Part shown: piece by piece, positions 8,354 through 15,624 of the stretch
Numbering within the stretch: the first letter of the stretch is position 1
How the letters are laid out: every line of letters starts with the position of its first letter
NCBI RefSeq assembly: GCF_025999835.1
Contig: NZ_AP025628.1
Coordinates: 3,162,001 to 3,226,000 of the forward strand
From: Caldinitratiruptor microaerophilus
GTDB taxonomy: Bacteria; Bacillota; Sulfobacillia; Symbiobacteriales; ZC4RG38
DNA: 64,000 nucleotides
Reading direction: 5' to 3'
Notes under the pieces: model-generated
What the model was told of the DNA's origin: nothing
Database searches by the model: none
The model's input: the letters and a program-made list of their open reading frames with translations, nothing else
Program-made: the position numbers and the translations under genes

Positions 8354-10261
8354 TCAGCGGCTCAGCAGGCTACCCACGTACTTCAGGAGCTCGTTGGCGC
8401 AGGTGGCGCAGTACCCGTGCTCCTGGATGAGCCGGTCCACCACCTGGTTGATCCGGCGCAGCTGCTCGGCGTCCGGCGTGCGGGTGGAGGTGGTGATCTT
8501 CACCACGTCCTTCAGGTCGGCGAAGAGCTTCTTCTCGATCGCCTCCCGGAGGCGCTCGTGGCTCGTGTACTCGAAGCGCAGGCCCCGGCGGGCGTAGCTC
8601 GACAGCCGGATGAGGATCTCCTCCCGGAACGCCTTCTTGGCGTTCTCGGATACCCCGATCTGCTCCTCGATGGCCCGCATGAGCTTCTCGTCGGGGTCGA
8701 CCATCTCGTCGGTGATCGGATCGCGCACCCGGGTGCCGCTGCAGTAGGCCTCGACGTTGTCGAGGTAGTTGTGCAGAAGCGCCCGGGCCTGCTCCTCGAA
8801 GGAGTAGACGAAGGCCTTCTGGACCTCCTTCTTGGCCAGCTCGTCGAACTCCTGACGGGCGATCGCCAGAAAGCCCAGGAGGCGCTCCCGCTCCTGCGGG
8901 CTGATGCTCGGGTGCTGGTCCAGCCCGTCCTTGAGGCAGCGCAGCACGTCGAGGGCGTTGATGCACGACTTCTCGTTCTCACCCTTGCGGATGAGCGCGG
9001 TGGAGATGCGGTTGATCACGTAGCGGGGGTCGACCCCGGACATCCCCTCGCCCTCGGCCTCCGCCTGGATCTCGGCCAGGTCCTTGTGGGTGAGCCCCTC
9101 GACCTCCTGGCCGTCGTACAGCTTCATCTTCTTGACCAGGTCGAGTCCCGGCTTCTTCGACTCCTTGAGGCGGCTCAGGACGCTGAAGACCGCTGCCGCG
9201 TACAGGGCGTGCGGCGCGATGTGCACGCCCCGCAGGTCGGACTGGCGCACGAGCTTCTCGTAGATCCGCACCTCGTCAGACACGCGCAAGTTGTAGGGAA
9301 TCGGCATCACGATGATGCGGCTTTGCAGAGCTTCGTTCTTCTTGTTGGCAATAAAGTTGCGGTACTCGGTCTCGTTCGTGTGGGCGATGATGAGTTCATC
9401 CGCGGAGATGAGGGCAAAGCGCCCCGCCTTGAAGTTCCCCTCCTGGCTCAGCGAAAGGAGGTTCCACAGGAACTTCTCATCGAGCTTCAGCATCTCCTGA
9501 AACTCCATGAGGCCCCGGTTCGCCTTGTTCAGTTCCCCGTCGAACCGGTAGGCGCGGGGGTCCGACTCGGACCCGTACTCGGCGATGGTGCTGAAGTCGA
9601 TGGACCCGGTCAGGTCGGCGATGTCCTGGCTCTTCGGGTCCGACGGGCTGAAGGTGCCGATCCCGCAGCGGTCGGCCTCGGAGATGAGGACCCGCTCGAC
9701 GCGCACGTCCTCGATCCGCCCGTCGTACTGTTCCCGCACCATGAGGCGGCAGGACGGGCAGAGGTCGCCCTCGATGGTCATGCCGAGCTCCCGCTCGACC
9801 TCCGGCCGCAGCTCCTTCGGGATCAGGTGGAGCGGCTCCTCGTGCATCGGACAGCCCTTGATCCCGTACAGGGCCCCCTCCGGGGTGCGGCTGTACGCCT
9901 CGAGCCCGCGCTTGAGCAGCGTGACGATCGTCGACTTGCCGCCGCTCACGGGGCCCATCAGGAGCAGGATCCGCTTTCGCACGTCGAGCCGGCGGGCCGC
10001 CGGGTGGAAGTACTCCTCGACCAGACGCTCGATCGCCCGGTCGATGCCGAAGATCTCCGAGGAGAAGAAACGGTAGCGCCGGCCCGTGGGGGTCTCCTCC
10101 ACCCCGTGGGAGACGATCATGTCGTAGATCCGGGCGTGCGCGAAGCGCGCGACCCGGGGGTTTTCCGCCACGATGCGAAGGTAATCGGCGAACGTGCCCT
10201 CCCACTGGAGCTCGTTCTCTTGCTGCCGGTGCTCCTGCAGTCGCTTCAAGAGGCTCTGCAT
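8354..10261 (-). CDS. prkA: PrkA family serine protein kinase / AAA+ protein
   Basis: PrkA (YeaG) homologue of 635 residues, close to the family length. An AAA+ core with Walker A GPVSGGKST (about residue 103) is followed by the PrkA C-terminal domain. A CPSC motif (CPSCRLMV) lies around residue 168. In Bacillus the gene is sigma-E dependent and affects sporulation; kinase and Lon-like protease activities have both been reported. The ATG has GGGAGG upstream. It heads the minus-strand operon prkA-yhbH-spoVR and is divergent from yabP. Confidence 0.95.
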   Translation of the reverse strand: MQSLLKRLQEHRQQENELQWEGTFADYLRIVAENPRVARFAHARIYDMIVSHGVEETPTGRRYRFFSSEIFGIDRAIERLVEEYFHPAARRLDVRKRILLLMGPVSGGKSTIVTLLKRGLEAYSRTPEGALYGIKGCPMHEEPLHLIPKELRPEVERELGMTIEGDLCPSCRLMVREQYDGRIEDVRVERVLISEADRCGIGTFSPSDPKSQDIADLTGSIDFSTIAEYGSESDPRAYRFDGELNKANRGLMEFQEMLKLDEKFLWNLLSLSQEGNFKAGRFALISADELIIAHTNETEYRNFIANKKNEALQSRIIVMPIPYNLRVSDEVRIYEKLVRQSDLRGVHIAPHALYAAAVFSVLSRLKESKKPGLDLVKKMKLYDGQEVEGLTHKDLAEIQAEAEGEGMSGVDPRYVINRISTALIRKGENEKSCINALDVLRCLKDGLDQHPSISPQERERLLGFLAIARQEFDELAKKEVQKAFVYSFEEQARALLHNYLDNVEAYCSGTRVRDPITDEMVDPDEKLMRAIEEQIGVSENAKKAFREEILIRLSSYARRGLRFEYTSHERLREAIEKKLFADLKDVVKITTSTRTPDAEQLRRINQVVDRLIQEHGYCATCANELLKYVGSLLSR

Positions 10262-10418
10262 CCGATGACCTCCCTGCCCAACCGCTCACCGGATGGCCGC
10301 GGGGCCATGCCGTTACCCCCCGGCAGATGGCTTCCCTACCCTTTCTTGGGTTATCGCCAGGAACGCCCGCCCATATACATAAGCCGGGCGGGGGGACCGC
10401 CGTCGGGAGGTGGTGGAC

Positions 10419-10736
10419 ATGCGGGAGGAGCGGGGGCTGAGGCCCGGAGAGCCGCGGGCCGGGTCGGACCACACCGTGCTGATCACCAACCGGGAGCAGG
10501 TGCAGATCTCCGGGGTCTCCTCGGTGACGAGCTTCGACGACCAGGAGATCATCCTCGACACGGAGGCCGGCAACCTGACGATCCGCGGGGAAGACCTGCA
10601 CATCAAGCAACTCGACCTGGAGTCGGGCCGGTTCGCCGTCGAGGGCACGGTGACATCGCTCGTGTACACCGACCGGCCGGCCCGGGGGCCCGGACGGGCC
10701 CGCAGCCGGGGGATCCTCGAGCGGCTCCTGAAGTGA
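10419..10736 (+). CDS. yabP: Sporulation protein YabP
   Basis: YabP/YqfC family protein of 105 residues; in B. subtilis YabP works with YabQ in the mother cell under sigma-E and is required for cortex formation. The family core is visible: HTVLITNREQVQISGVSSV, then DLHIKQLDLESGRFAVEGTV. The ATG at 10419 is preferred over GTG 10410, because GGGAGG (10405-10410) lies 8 bases before the ATG and would overlap the GTG. The stop overlaps yabQ (TGATG). The gap from prkA has an AT-rich patch around 10371-10384 that may hold divergent sporulation promoters. Confidence 0.92.
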   Translation: MREERGLRPGEPRAGSDHTVLITNREQVQISGVSSVTSFDDQEIILDTEAGNLTIRGEDLHIKQLDLESGRFAVEGTVTSLVYTDRPARGPGRARSRGILERLLK

Positions 10737-11305
10737 TGCAGGACCTGGGACTGCAGGTCTACGCCTTCTTCTCGCTGGTGCTGGCCGGCAGCGCCGCCGG
10801 CGTGCTGTTCGACCTCCTGCGTGTCCTGAGGCGCCGGCTCGGCCCGCGCAGCGCCTGGGAGGAGGTGCTCGACCTCCTCTTCTGGGGGGGCCTGACGCTG
10901 GTCCTGGGGACGGCGCTCCTCAGCGGCAGCCACGGCAACCTGCGCTCCTACATCCCCGTCGCGCTGGCGCTCGGGGCCTGGCTGTACTTCGCCCTGGCCA
11001 GCCCGACCGCATCGCGCCTCCTGAACCGGGCCGTCACCATCATCGACCGGGCCGCCGGCTGGGCCGTGATCGCCGGGCGCACGGCCTTCCGTCCTCTGGC
11101 GGCAGCGCTGCGGCTCATAGGTACCGCTGCCGCCTTCCTGCTCCGCCCCGCCGTCGCCCTGGGGGTGCCCGTGCTGCGCCGGCTGCGGGGAGCGGCGCAG
11201 CGGCTCGCCCGCCCCGGGAGGGGGACGCCGGGCCGGCTCGCCGGGCGGCTTCGCGCCTGGCTGTTCCCGCCGGGCGATGGCGGTGGTGAGGAGGGCCCTG
11301 AGTAG
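10736..11305 (+). CDS. yabQ: Sporulation membrane protein YabQ
   Basis: Membrane protein of 189 residues. The N-terminal YabQ domain starts MQDLGLQVYAFFSLVLAGSA and has about three transmembrane helices, the family pattern GVLFDLLRVLRR and a short loop before WEEVLDLLFWG. The C-terminal 80 residues are an Arg-rich extension with one more hydrophobic stretch. It is translationally coupled to yabP and followed by a 131-base gap with DnaA-box-like sites. Confidence 0.9.
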   Translation: MQDLGLQVYAFFSLVLAGSAAGVLFDLLRVLRRRLGPRSAWEEVLDLLFWGGLTLVLGTALLSGSHGNLRSYIPVALALGAWLYFALASPTASRLLNRAVTIIDRAAGWAVIAGRTAFRPLAAALRLIGTAAAFLLRPAVALGVPVLRRLRGAAQRLARPGRGTPGRLAGRLRAWLFPPGDGGGEEGPE

Positions 11306-11336
11306 GCAGTTGCAGGAAATCGGCATGCGGCGGAGA

Positions 11337-11424
11337 ATATCCACAGGACGTACCGGCTTTGTACTCAACATGTCCTCAGGATGTCCTGAGATTGTCCACA
11401 GAATCATCCCCAGCCTGTGCATAA
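11337..11424 (+). promoter_or_regulatory. Cluster of DnaA-box-like 9-mers with an inverted repeat
   Basis: Three sites resemble the DnaA box TTATNCACA: ATATCCACA (11337-11345), TTGTCCACA (11392-11400) and, on the other strand, TTATGCACA (11416-11424). Between them is the perfect inverted repeat CTCAGGA-TG-TCCTGAG (11375-11390). All lie in the 131-base gap between yabQ and a small HTH gene ahead of divIC. The sites are seen directly; DnaA binding is inferred. Confidence 0.5.
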
Positions 11425-11436
11425 CCACCGGGACGG

Positions 11437-11673
11437 ATGCCCATGCAGGTGGAGATCCGTGGCGTGGAGCGCCTGAGTTTCCGTGAACGGCAGGTGGTCA
11501 CGCTGAAGGAGATGGGGCTCTCGAACGAGCAGGTCGCCCGGCGGCTCGGGCTCTCTCCCGCCACCGTGGCCACCCTCTACGGGCGCGCCCGGGCGAAGGG
11601 GTACCAGGTCGTCATCGTGCTGCCGGGGGATGCCCTTGGGCTACCCCCGGCGGACGAGGAGGGCGAGGCCTGA
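11437..11673 (+). CDS. Small LuxR/sigma-region-4-like helix-turn-helix protein
   Basis: Protein of 78 residues that is almost only a DNA-binding domain. LSFRERQVVTLKEMGLSNEQ then VARRLGLSPATVATLYGRAR matches the LuxR (GerE)/sigma-70 region 4 helix-turn-helix. No receiver or ligand domain is present. An alternative ATG two codons in (11443) is equally possible. The stop overlaps the divIC start (TGATG), so the two are coupled. It is not part of the Bacillus synteny. The fold is well supported; target and function are unknown. Confidence 0.75.
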   Translation: MPMQVEIRGVERLSFRERQVVTLKEMGLSNEQVARRLGLSPATVATLYGRARAKGYQVVIVLPGDALGLPPADEEGEA

Positions 11674-12089
11674 TGCGCGCCCTTCCCCGGCGGTGGCTGT
11701 CCGGGCTGGTGGCCGTCGGCCTCGGCCTGCTCGTGCTGTCGGCGGCCGTTCGCTTCTCCGCCGGGGCGGCGCGGCTGGAAGCCCTGCGCGCCCAGGAGGC
11801 GGCGGCCGTCCGCCGGCTGGAGGACCTGAAGGCGGAGCGGGCGCGCCTCGAGGCGGAGATCCGGCGCCTCCAGACCGACGAGTACATCGAGACCGTCGCC
11901 CGCCAGCAGCTCGGGTACATCCGCCCGGGGGAGATCCCGTACATGGCCATCCCGCCGGCCCGCACAGGGGCGCCGGAGCCGGGGGCGCCGTCGGAAATGG
12001 GCTCGGGGCCGGCCCCCGCACCGCCTCCGGGGGCCGTGACGCTCCCACAGGCTCCCCAGGGAGGGAAGAGCGGTCCCGCCGGGCCGTGA
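11673..12089 (+). CDS. divIC: Septum formation initiator DivIC/FtsB family
   Basis: Bitopic division protein of 138 residues. A short basic N-terminus, one transmembrane helix (about residues 10-30), a coiled coil (about 35-70, ending RLQTDEYIETVARQQLGYI) and the family motif IRPGEIPY are visible. The last 45 residues are Pro/Gly/Ala-rich and probably disordered. It belongs to the divisome subcomplex with FtsL and DivIB. The position after yabQ matches Bacillus divIC. The next Bacillus gene (yabR, S1 domain) is not here. Confidence 0.93.
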   Translation: MRALPRRWLSGLVAVGLGLLVLSAAVRFSAGAARLEALRAQEAAAVRRLEDLKAERARLEAEIRRLQTDEYIETVARQQLGYIRPGEIPYMAIPPARTGAPEPGAPSEMGSGPAPAPPPGAVTLPQAPQGGKSGPAGP

Positions 12090-12484
12090 GGTCATGCTCG
12101 GGGGCCAGGCCACGCCCGTTGCCTTCGCCGTACGTCCGCGGGGATGCAGGTTGGGGGCCGATTGTGTGGCCGCACAGACAACGATTGTGCGGGTGGGTTC
12201 GTTGTCCGGATCGACCTGCACAATCCTTGTCTCCACTGCGGTCCGGGGCCTGGCACAGAACTTGTTCCGGTGGGGCCGCCAATCGGCTTTCGACCGTCGC
12301 GTCCCCCGGGTGTGGGCCTGAAGCTGGCCGGAAAAGCCGCCTGAGGTAGACGGAATGACACATTATGTTGAACTCAGCCGCCCCGTCCAGGCCTATCTGA
12401 ATACGATTGAACCCACCTACCCCGGGGGGTTTCTGGTACGATTCCTGTCCCGGTGCCCGTTTGATCCGCGGGAAGCAGCCGGAA
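12090..12484. other. Intergenic stretch between divIC and tRNA-Leu promoter
   Basis: About 400 bases without a convincing gene. The open frames here lack a ribosome binding site and family features. Two GATTGTGYGG-like words and one GCACAATC (around 12160-12230) recur, giving a weak inverted pair GATTGTGC / GCACAATC. In Bacillus the S1-domain gene yabR sits at this point; no trace of it is seen. Confidence 0.5.
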
Positions 12485-12514
12485 TTGACGGCCAGCGGGC
12501 GTCTTCCCTATCAT
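12485..12514 (+). promoter_or_regulatory. Sigma-A-type promoter of tRNA-Leu
   Basis: TTGACG (12485-12490) and TATCAT (12509-12514) are 18 bases apart. The predicted start is about 27 bases before the mature tRNA 5' end, a typical short tRNA leader. Confidence 0.65.
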
Positions 12515-12547
12515 GGGGGTGGCGCTTGGCACGGCCGGGATGAATGC

Positions 12548-12635
12548 GCCGGAGTGGCGGAACTGGCAGACGCGCGGGTCTTAAAATCCTGTGCCCCCGA
12601 AGGGCGTGTGGGTTCGACCCCCACCTCCGGCACCA
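12548..12635 (+). tRNA. tRNA-Leu (anticodon TAA)
   Basis: Class II tRNA of 88 bases with an encoded CCA. The acceptor stem GCCGGAG (12548-12554) pairs with CTCCGGC (12625-12631), followed by discriminator A and CCA. The anticodon loop CTTAAAA gives TAA, and the T loop GGTTCGACCC is canonical. A long variable arm lies between. The last anticodon-stem pair looks like a T-T mismatch, which is tolerable. It sits at the divIC edge of the accessory island. Confidence 0.95.
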
Positions 12636-12965
12636 GTCAGGGAGCGGGTTGCAGGGAAGTGGACCATGCAGCCCGCGTTTTTCGTACTTGGTGTGCTCTT
12701 GTACCTTGTTCCGGAGACACCCGCCCGCGAGCGTGGTGCCGGCGTGTGTCCGTGCACGAGCGGCGGCGCCCCGCGGCCGCGGCGAGGGCGGCGGGGCATC
12801 CGCCAGGGTGGCTGGTCAGAACGTTCAGCCGTTCCGCCAGGCCCCCGGGGCTGCGCTTGGGCGGCGGCGGCCGCCATCCGTTGGGGGCGGCCCGGCGTTC
12901 CCGCGAGACAGGGAGCCGCCTTCCGCCGGTCGGCGGGAGGCGGCCCTCCGGTCCTTGCCCTGCGA
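12636..12965. other. Gap between tRNA-Leu and the small Gly/Trp-rich gene
   Basis: About 330 bases. An open frame from an ATG at 12666 begins with a hydrophobic stretch but turns into low-complexity Arg/Gly/Pro sequence that looks like a GC-driven shadow, so it is not called. No clear terminator with a T-run is visible. Confidence 0.4.
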
Positions 12966-13307
12966 CTATGTTCCCTCGTGTGACTTCCCCCGCCCGTCTT
13001 CCTCGTCAAGTTCGGCCAGGCGGCGCCGCACCCGGTCGAGCCGCTCCTGTAGCCAGCTGGCAACCGCCTGGAGGTGGGCTTTCTCGGCCGCCCGCCGCTG
13101 TTCGGGGACGGCCTCGTCAGCCCATGCGGCCCACCCAGACCCTGCCCACGGGGGACCGGCCCACGCAGGCTCGCCCCACAGAGGGCCGGCCCACCCGAGG
13201 CCACCCCACAGGGGGCCGCCGGGCCCGTGTCGGCCTGCTGCCGCCATCCGCAGGGGACCGTGGCCGGGACCGTGCCGGTGCCGCATGCCGCATCCGCCAT
13301 TCCGCAT
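12966..13307 (-). CDS. Small Gly/Trp/Pro-rich protein with C-terminal coiled coil (DUF5320-like)
   Basis: Predicted protein of 113 residues. An N-terminal His/Gly/Cys-containing segment (MRNGGCGMRHRHGPGHG) leads to degenerate GWAGPLWGEPAWAG-type repeats and then a helical tail (EKAHLQAVASWLQERLDRVR). This layout resembles DUF5320 proteins, which often sit beside DUF134 genes and end in a short coiled coil. The start is set by AAGGAGG about 10 bases upstream of the ATG at 13307. It is the last gene of the same-strand pair with the DUF134 gene. The function is unknown. Confidence 0.6.
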   Translation of the reverse strand: MRNGGCGMRHRHGPGHGPLRMAAAGRHGPGGPLWGGLGWAGPLWGEPAWAGPPWAGSGWAAWADEAVPEQRRAAEKAHLQAVASWLQERLDRVRRRLAELDEEDGRGKSHEGT

Positions 13308-13376
13308 CCGCTCGCTTCCTCCTTTCGCAGTGTCAGCGTGCACCACGGGGCGCCCGGCCGGTACTGCGCGAGATGC

Positions 13377-13844
13377 TCACCCGCCGGGTTCGACCTCCGG
13401 GCTGCCGCAAGCCGGGCAGCGGCCCCAAGGCCCGTGCCCATGCCCGCCGTGGCACCGGCCGGCACCGCCGGACCCGCCGCCCGGCGTCCACCCGGGTCCG
13501 CCGTGGCCCCGGCCCCAGCGATGCCCGCAGCGGCCGCACCGCAGCGCCCGCGGCGCGAGCAGGTAATGGCCGCCTGCGATCCGGATGGCCTTGCCCCCGG
13601 TCAGAGCGGCTGCCACCTTCCGGCGGGCCCCGGCCAGGAGGCGCTGAAACGTGCTCTGGCCGACGTTCATCCGGGCCGCACAGGCTTCCTGATCCAGATC
13701 CTCGACGTCCTTGAGGCGAAGGGCCTCGAGCTCGTCCACGGTCAGCTCGACGGTCTCGATGGCGCCTGGGGGCACGCCGGCCGGGAGAAACATCGTGACG
13801 CTCGGTTCGAACTCCACCCACCGCGGTTTGGGTGGACGCGGCAC
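13377..13844 (-). CDS. UPF0251/DUF134 DNA-binding-like protein with zinc-ribbon tail
   Basis: Protein of 155 residues. The DUF134 core is clear: VPRPPKPRWVEFEP, then VELTVDELEALRLKDVEDLD and a helix-turn-helix region QEACAARMNVGQSTFQRLL. The C-terminal extension has two Cys pairs (CGRCGHRW and CPACGSPE) separated by a Gly/His-rich stretch, giving a possible zinc ribbon. The GTG start has a strong AGGAGGT. A perfect palindrome lies just upstream, suggesting autoregulation. The family is treated as a predicted regulator; its regulon is unknown. Confidence 0.85.
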   Translation of the reverse strand: MPRPPKPRWVEFEPSVTMFLPAGVPPGAIETVELTVDELEALRLKDVEDLDQEACAARMNVGQSTFQRLLAGARRKVAAALTGGKAIRIAGGHYLLAPRALRCGRCGHRWGRGHGGPGWTPGGGSGGAGRCHGGHGHGPWGRCPACGSPEVEPGG

Positions 13845-13866
13845 AGGGTAACCTCCTCCCGGGTTA

Positions 13867-13886
13867 TTTCGGGTATATACCCAAAA
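13867..13886 (-). promoter_or_regulatory. Palindrome upstream of the DUF134 gene
   Basis: GGGTATATACCC (13871-13882) is a perfect 12-bp palindrome and extends to TTTCGGGTATATACCCAAAA with a single mismatched pair. It ends 26 bases before the GTG start on the minus strand and includes a TATATA that could serve as a -10. This makes it a likely operator, possibly bound by the DUF134 protein itself. Confidence 0.5.
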
Positions 13887-14064
13887 CCAGTGTGCACCTG
13901 TACCCCTGCGCGTGTCAAGCCCGCCCGGCCGACGGTGCGGTCCGGCCAACGGCCGGCAAAGGAGCGCGGCCGGCAAACGGGCCGTCAGCGAACGCGGTCC
14001 GGCCCCCGGCACCGCTTCGGAGCGGGCCGGGGGCCGGTACCGGACGGGCCTCTTGGGCGATCGC

Positions 14065-15573
14065 TCAACGGGTGGCCGCGAAGAACTCGTTCAGGTTCCT
14101 CTCGGCGACCCCGAGCACCTTGACCGCGTAGTCGAAGTTGTGGACACCCCAGCTGCCGTCCGACTTCACGAAGGACACGTTGGTCCGGGCCACGTCCACC
14201 TTCGCCTTGAGATCCGCCGCGATCCCGGGGCGGGCCTTCAGCCGGGCGTCCGCCTGGGCCAGCTGCTTCTCCAGGGCAGCCACCTTGGCCTTCACGGTGT
14301 TCTGCCACATGTCGAGGTAAGCCTGGCGCACCTCCGGGATGGAGGTCTGGTGGCAGGCGACGCAGCTGTCCTTCCGGTTCGTCCCTGCCACCTCTGCCGG
14401 CTTGATGACCTTGAACATGTGGTTGCCGTCGGTCATGTGGCAGCTCGCGCACGTGACGCCCATCGCGTTGTGCGGGCTCGGGCTCTCACCCGGGACGCCG
14501 ATGGCCCCGACGCCCTTGAACATCTCGGCCATCGGGTGGTGCACCACCGACCCCGGCCGGGCGGTCTGCCCCGCCGGGATGCTGCCGTTGTGGCAGTCCA
14601 TGCAGAGCTCGTTCTGCTCCTCACGGAGCTGGGCCTCGTGGCGGGACGCGTGCGGGTCGTGGCAAGCCACGCACGTGATGCCGTCGTGCAGACCGGCCGT
14701 GTTCACCTTGGCCCCGCGCTCGGCGGCCAGGCGCGCCTCCGTGCTGTGGCACCGGTAGCACGAGTCCTGGGCGTGGCCGCTCGCAACCAGCGACTCCACC
14801 GCAGTGGCGTGCGCGCTGGCCTGGAGCGGGGCGTACTGGCGCAGGTGCAGTGCGGGATCGGGCGGCGGTCCCTTCGGGTCGACGGCCTTCACCTGGAACC
14901 CCGTCTGCGTGAGCGCCATGCCGGGTTTCCACCCGACCGGCCACCGGGTGCCGTCGGGCATCGAGCCCGCCACGTGGCAGGCGCCGCAGGTATCACTGCT
15001 GGAGGAGACCACGATCTTGGAGCGATCCCCCTTGCCCAGGATGTGGTCCCGACCCGGCCCGTGGCAGGACTCGCACCCGATGCCCGCCTCGGCGAACCGG
15101 CCGGAGGCCGGGTTCCATCCCACCGAGTGGCAGCCGGCACAGCTCTTCTCCCAGCTCTCCCCGGCGCGGGCGTACGGCTTGTACGTCTTCGCCGCCGGAT
15201 CGTACACCACGCCGAGGTACACGTACTCGCCCGACGGCGACCGGCCGATGAACCGCTGCCCGGCCACGACGTACAGCGCCCGGTCGAGCTGCGCCCGGAG
15301 CTCCGGCGGCGCCTTGGCCGGATCGGCCGGAAGGTCCGAGGGCTTGAACACCGGCTTGAGCATCTGGGCGTGCCCCGTCCGGGACCAGCTGGCGTACTCG
15401 TCCGGATGGCAACCCATGCAGGCAGCCGAACCGACGTACTCCGGCAGGTCGGCGGGGGCCGGGGTGGCCTGGGCGGGCGAGGCGGCCGCCGCCACGGCGA
15501 TCACGGCGGCCGCGGCGAGGACCCCCACTCCGGTGAGGATGGCTCTCTGGTGCCTCATCCACTTGCGAAGCAT
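14065..15573 (-). CDS. Nine-haem c-type cytochrome (cytochrome c554-like)
   Basis: Exported multihaem cytochrome of 502 residues. An N-terminal signal/anchor (RAILTGVGVLAAAAVIAVAA) is followed by nine CxxCH motifs: CMGCH, CAGCH, CESCH, CGACH, CYRCH, CVACH, CMDCH, CASCH, CVACH. Phrases such as EYVGSAACMGCHPDEYASW and GIGCESCHGPG are typical of the cytochrome c554/multihaem nitrite-reductase-related families. The C-terminal 100 residues are haem-free and helical. The ATG at 15573 has AGGAGGTG upstream. It is the last gene of the cytochrome operon, 51 bases after the 18-haem gene. Role: periplasm-side electron transfer or a terminal reductase; the substrate is not visible. Confidence 0.88.
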   Translation of the reverse strand: MLRKWMRHQRAILTGVGVLAAAAVIAVAAAASPAQATPAPADLPEYVGSAACMGCHPDEYASWSRTGHAQMLKPVFKPSDLPADPAKAPPELRAQLDRALYVVAGQRFIGRSPSGEYVYLGVVYDPAAKTYKPYARAGESWEKSCAGCHSVGWNPASGRFAEAGIGCESCHGPGRDHILGKGDRSKIVVSSSSDTCGACHVAGSMPDGTRWPVGWKPGMALTQTGFQVKAVDPKGPPPDPALHLRQYAPLQASAHATAVESLVASGHAQDSCYRCHSTEARLAAERGAKVNTAGLHDGITCVACHDPHASRHEAQLREEQNELCMDCHNGSIPAGQTARPGSVVHHPMAEMFKGVGAIGVPGESPSPHNAMGVTCASCHMTDGNHMFKVIKPAEVAGTNRKDSCVACHQTSIPEVRQAYLDMWQNTVKAKVAALEKQLAQADARLKARPGIAADLKAKVDVARTNVSFVKSDGSWGVHNFDYAVKVLGVAERNLNEFFAATR

Positions 15574-15624
15574 GCTGTTTTCACCTCCTTCCGATCGGGG
15601 TGGACCCAGTTTCACACCGCGACC

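Noticed and set aside
8330-11305. 991-residue plus-strand frame antisense to prkA
   Set aside because: Low-complexity Leu/Val/Arg-rich translation, no ribosome binding site, and the opposite strand encodes well-conserved PrkA; only its end coincides with the real yabQ frame. A GC-driven shadow.
12666-12983. Possible small membrane protein after tRNA-Leu
   Set aside because: Hydrophobic start but then Arg/Gly/Pro low complexity, and the end overlaps the better supported minus-strand gene.
13140-13250. DNA tandem repeat in the Gly/Trp-rich gene region
   Set aside because: The repetition is explained by degenerate GWAGP-like protein repeats rather than an exact DNA repeat.
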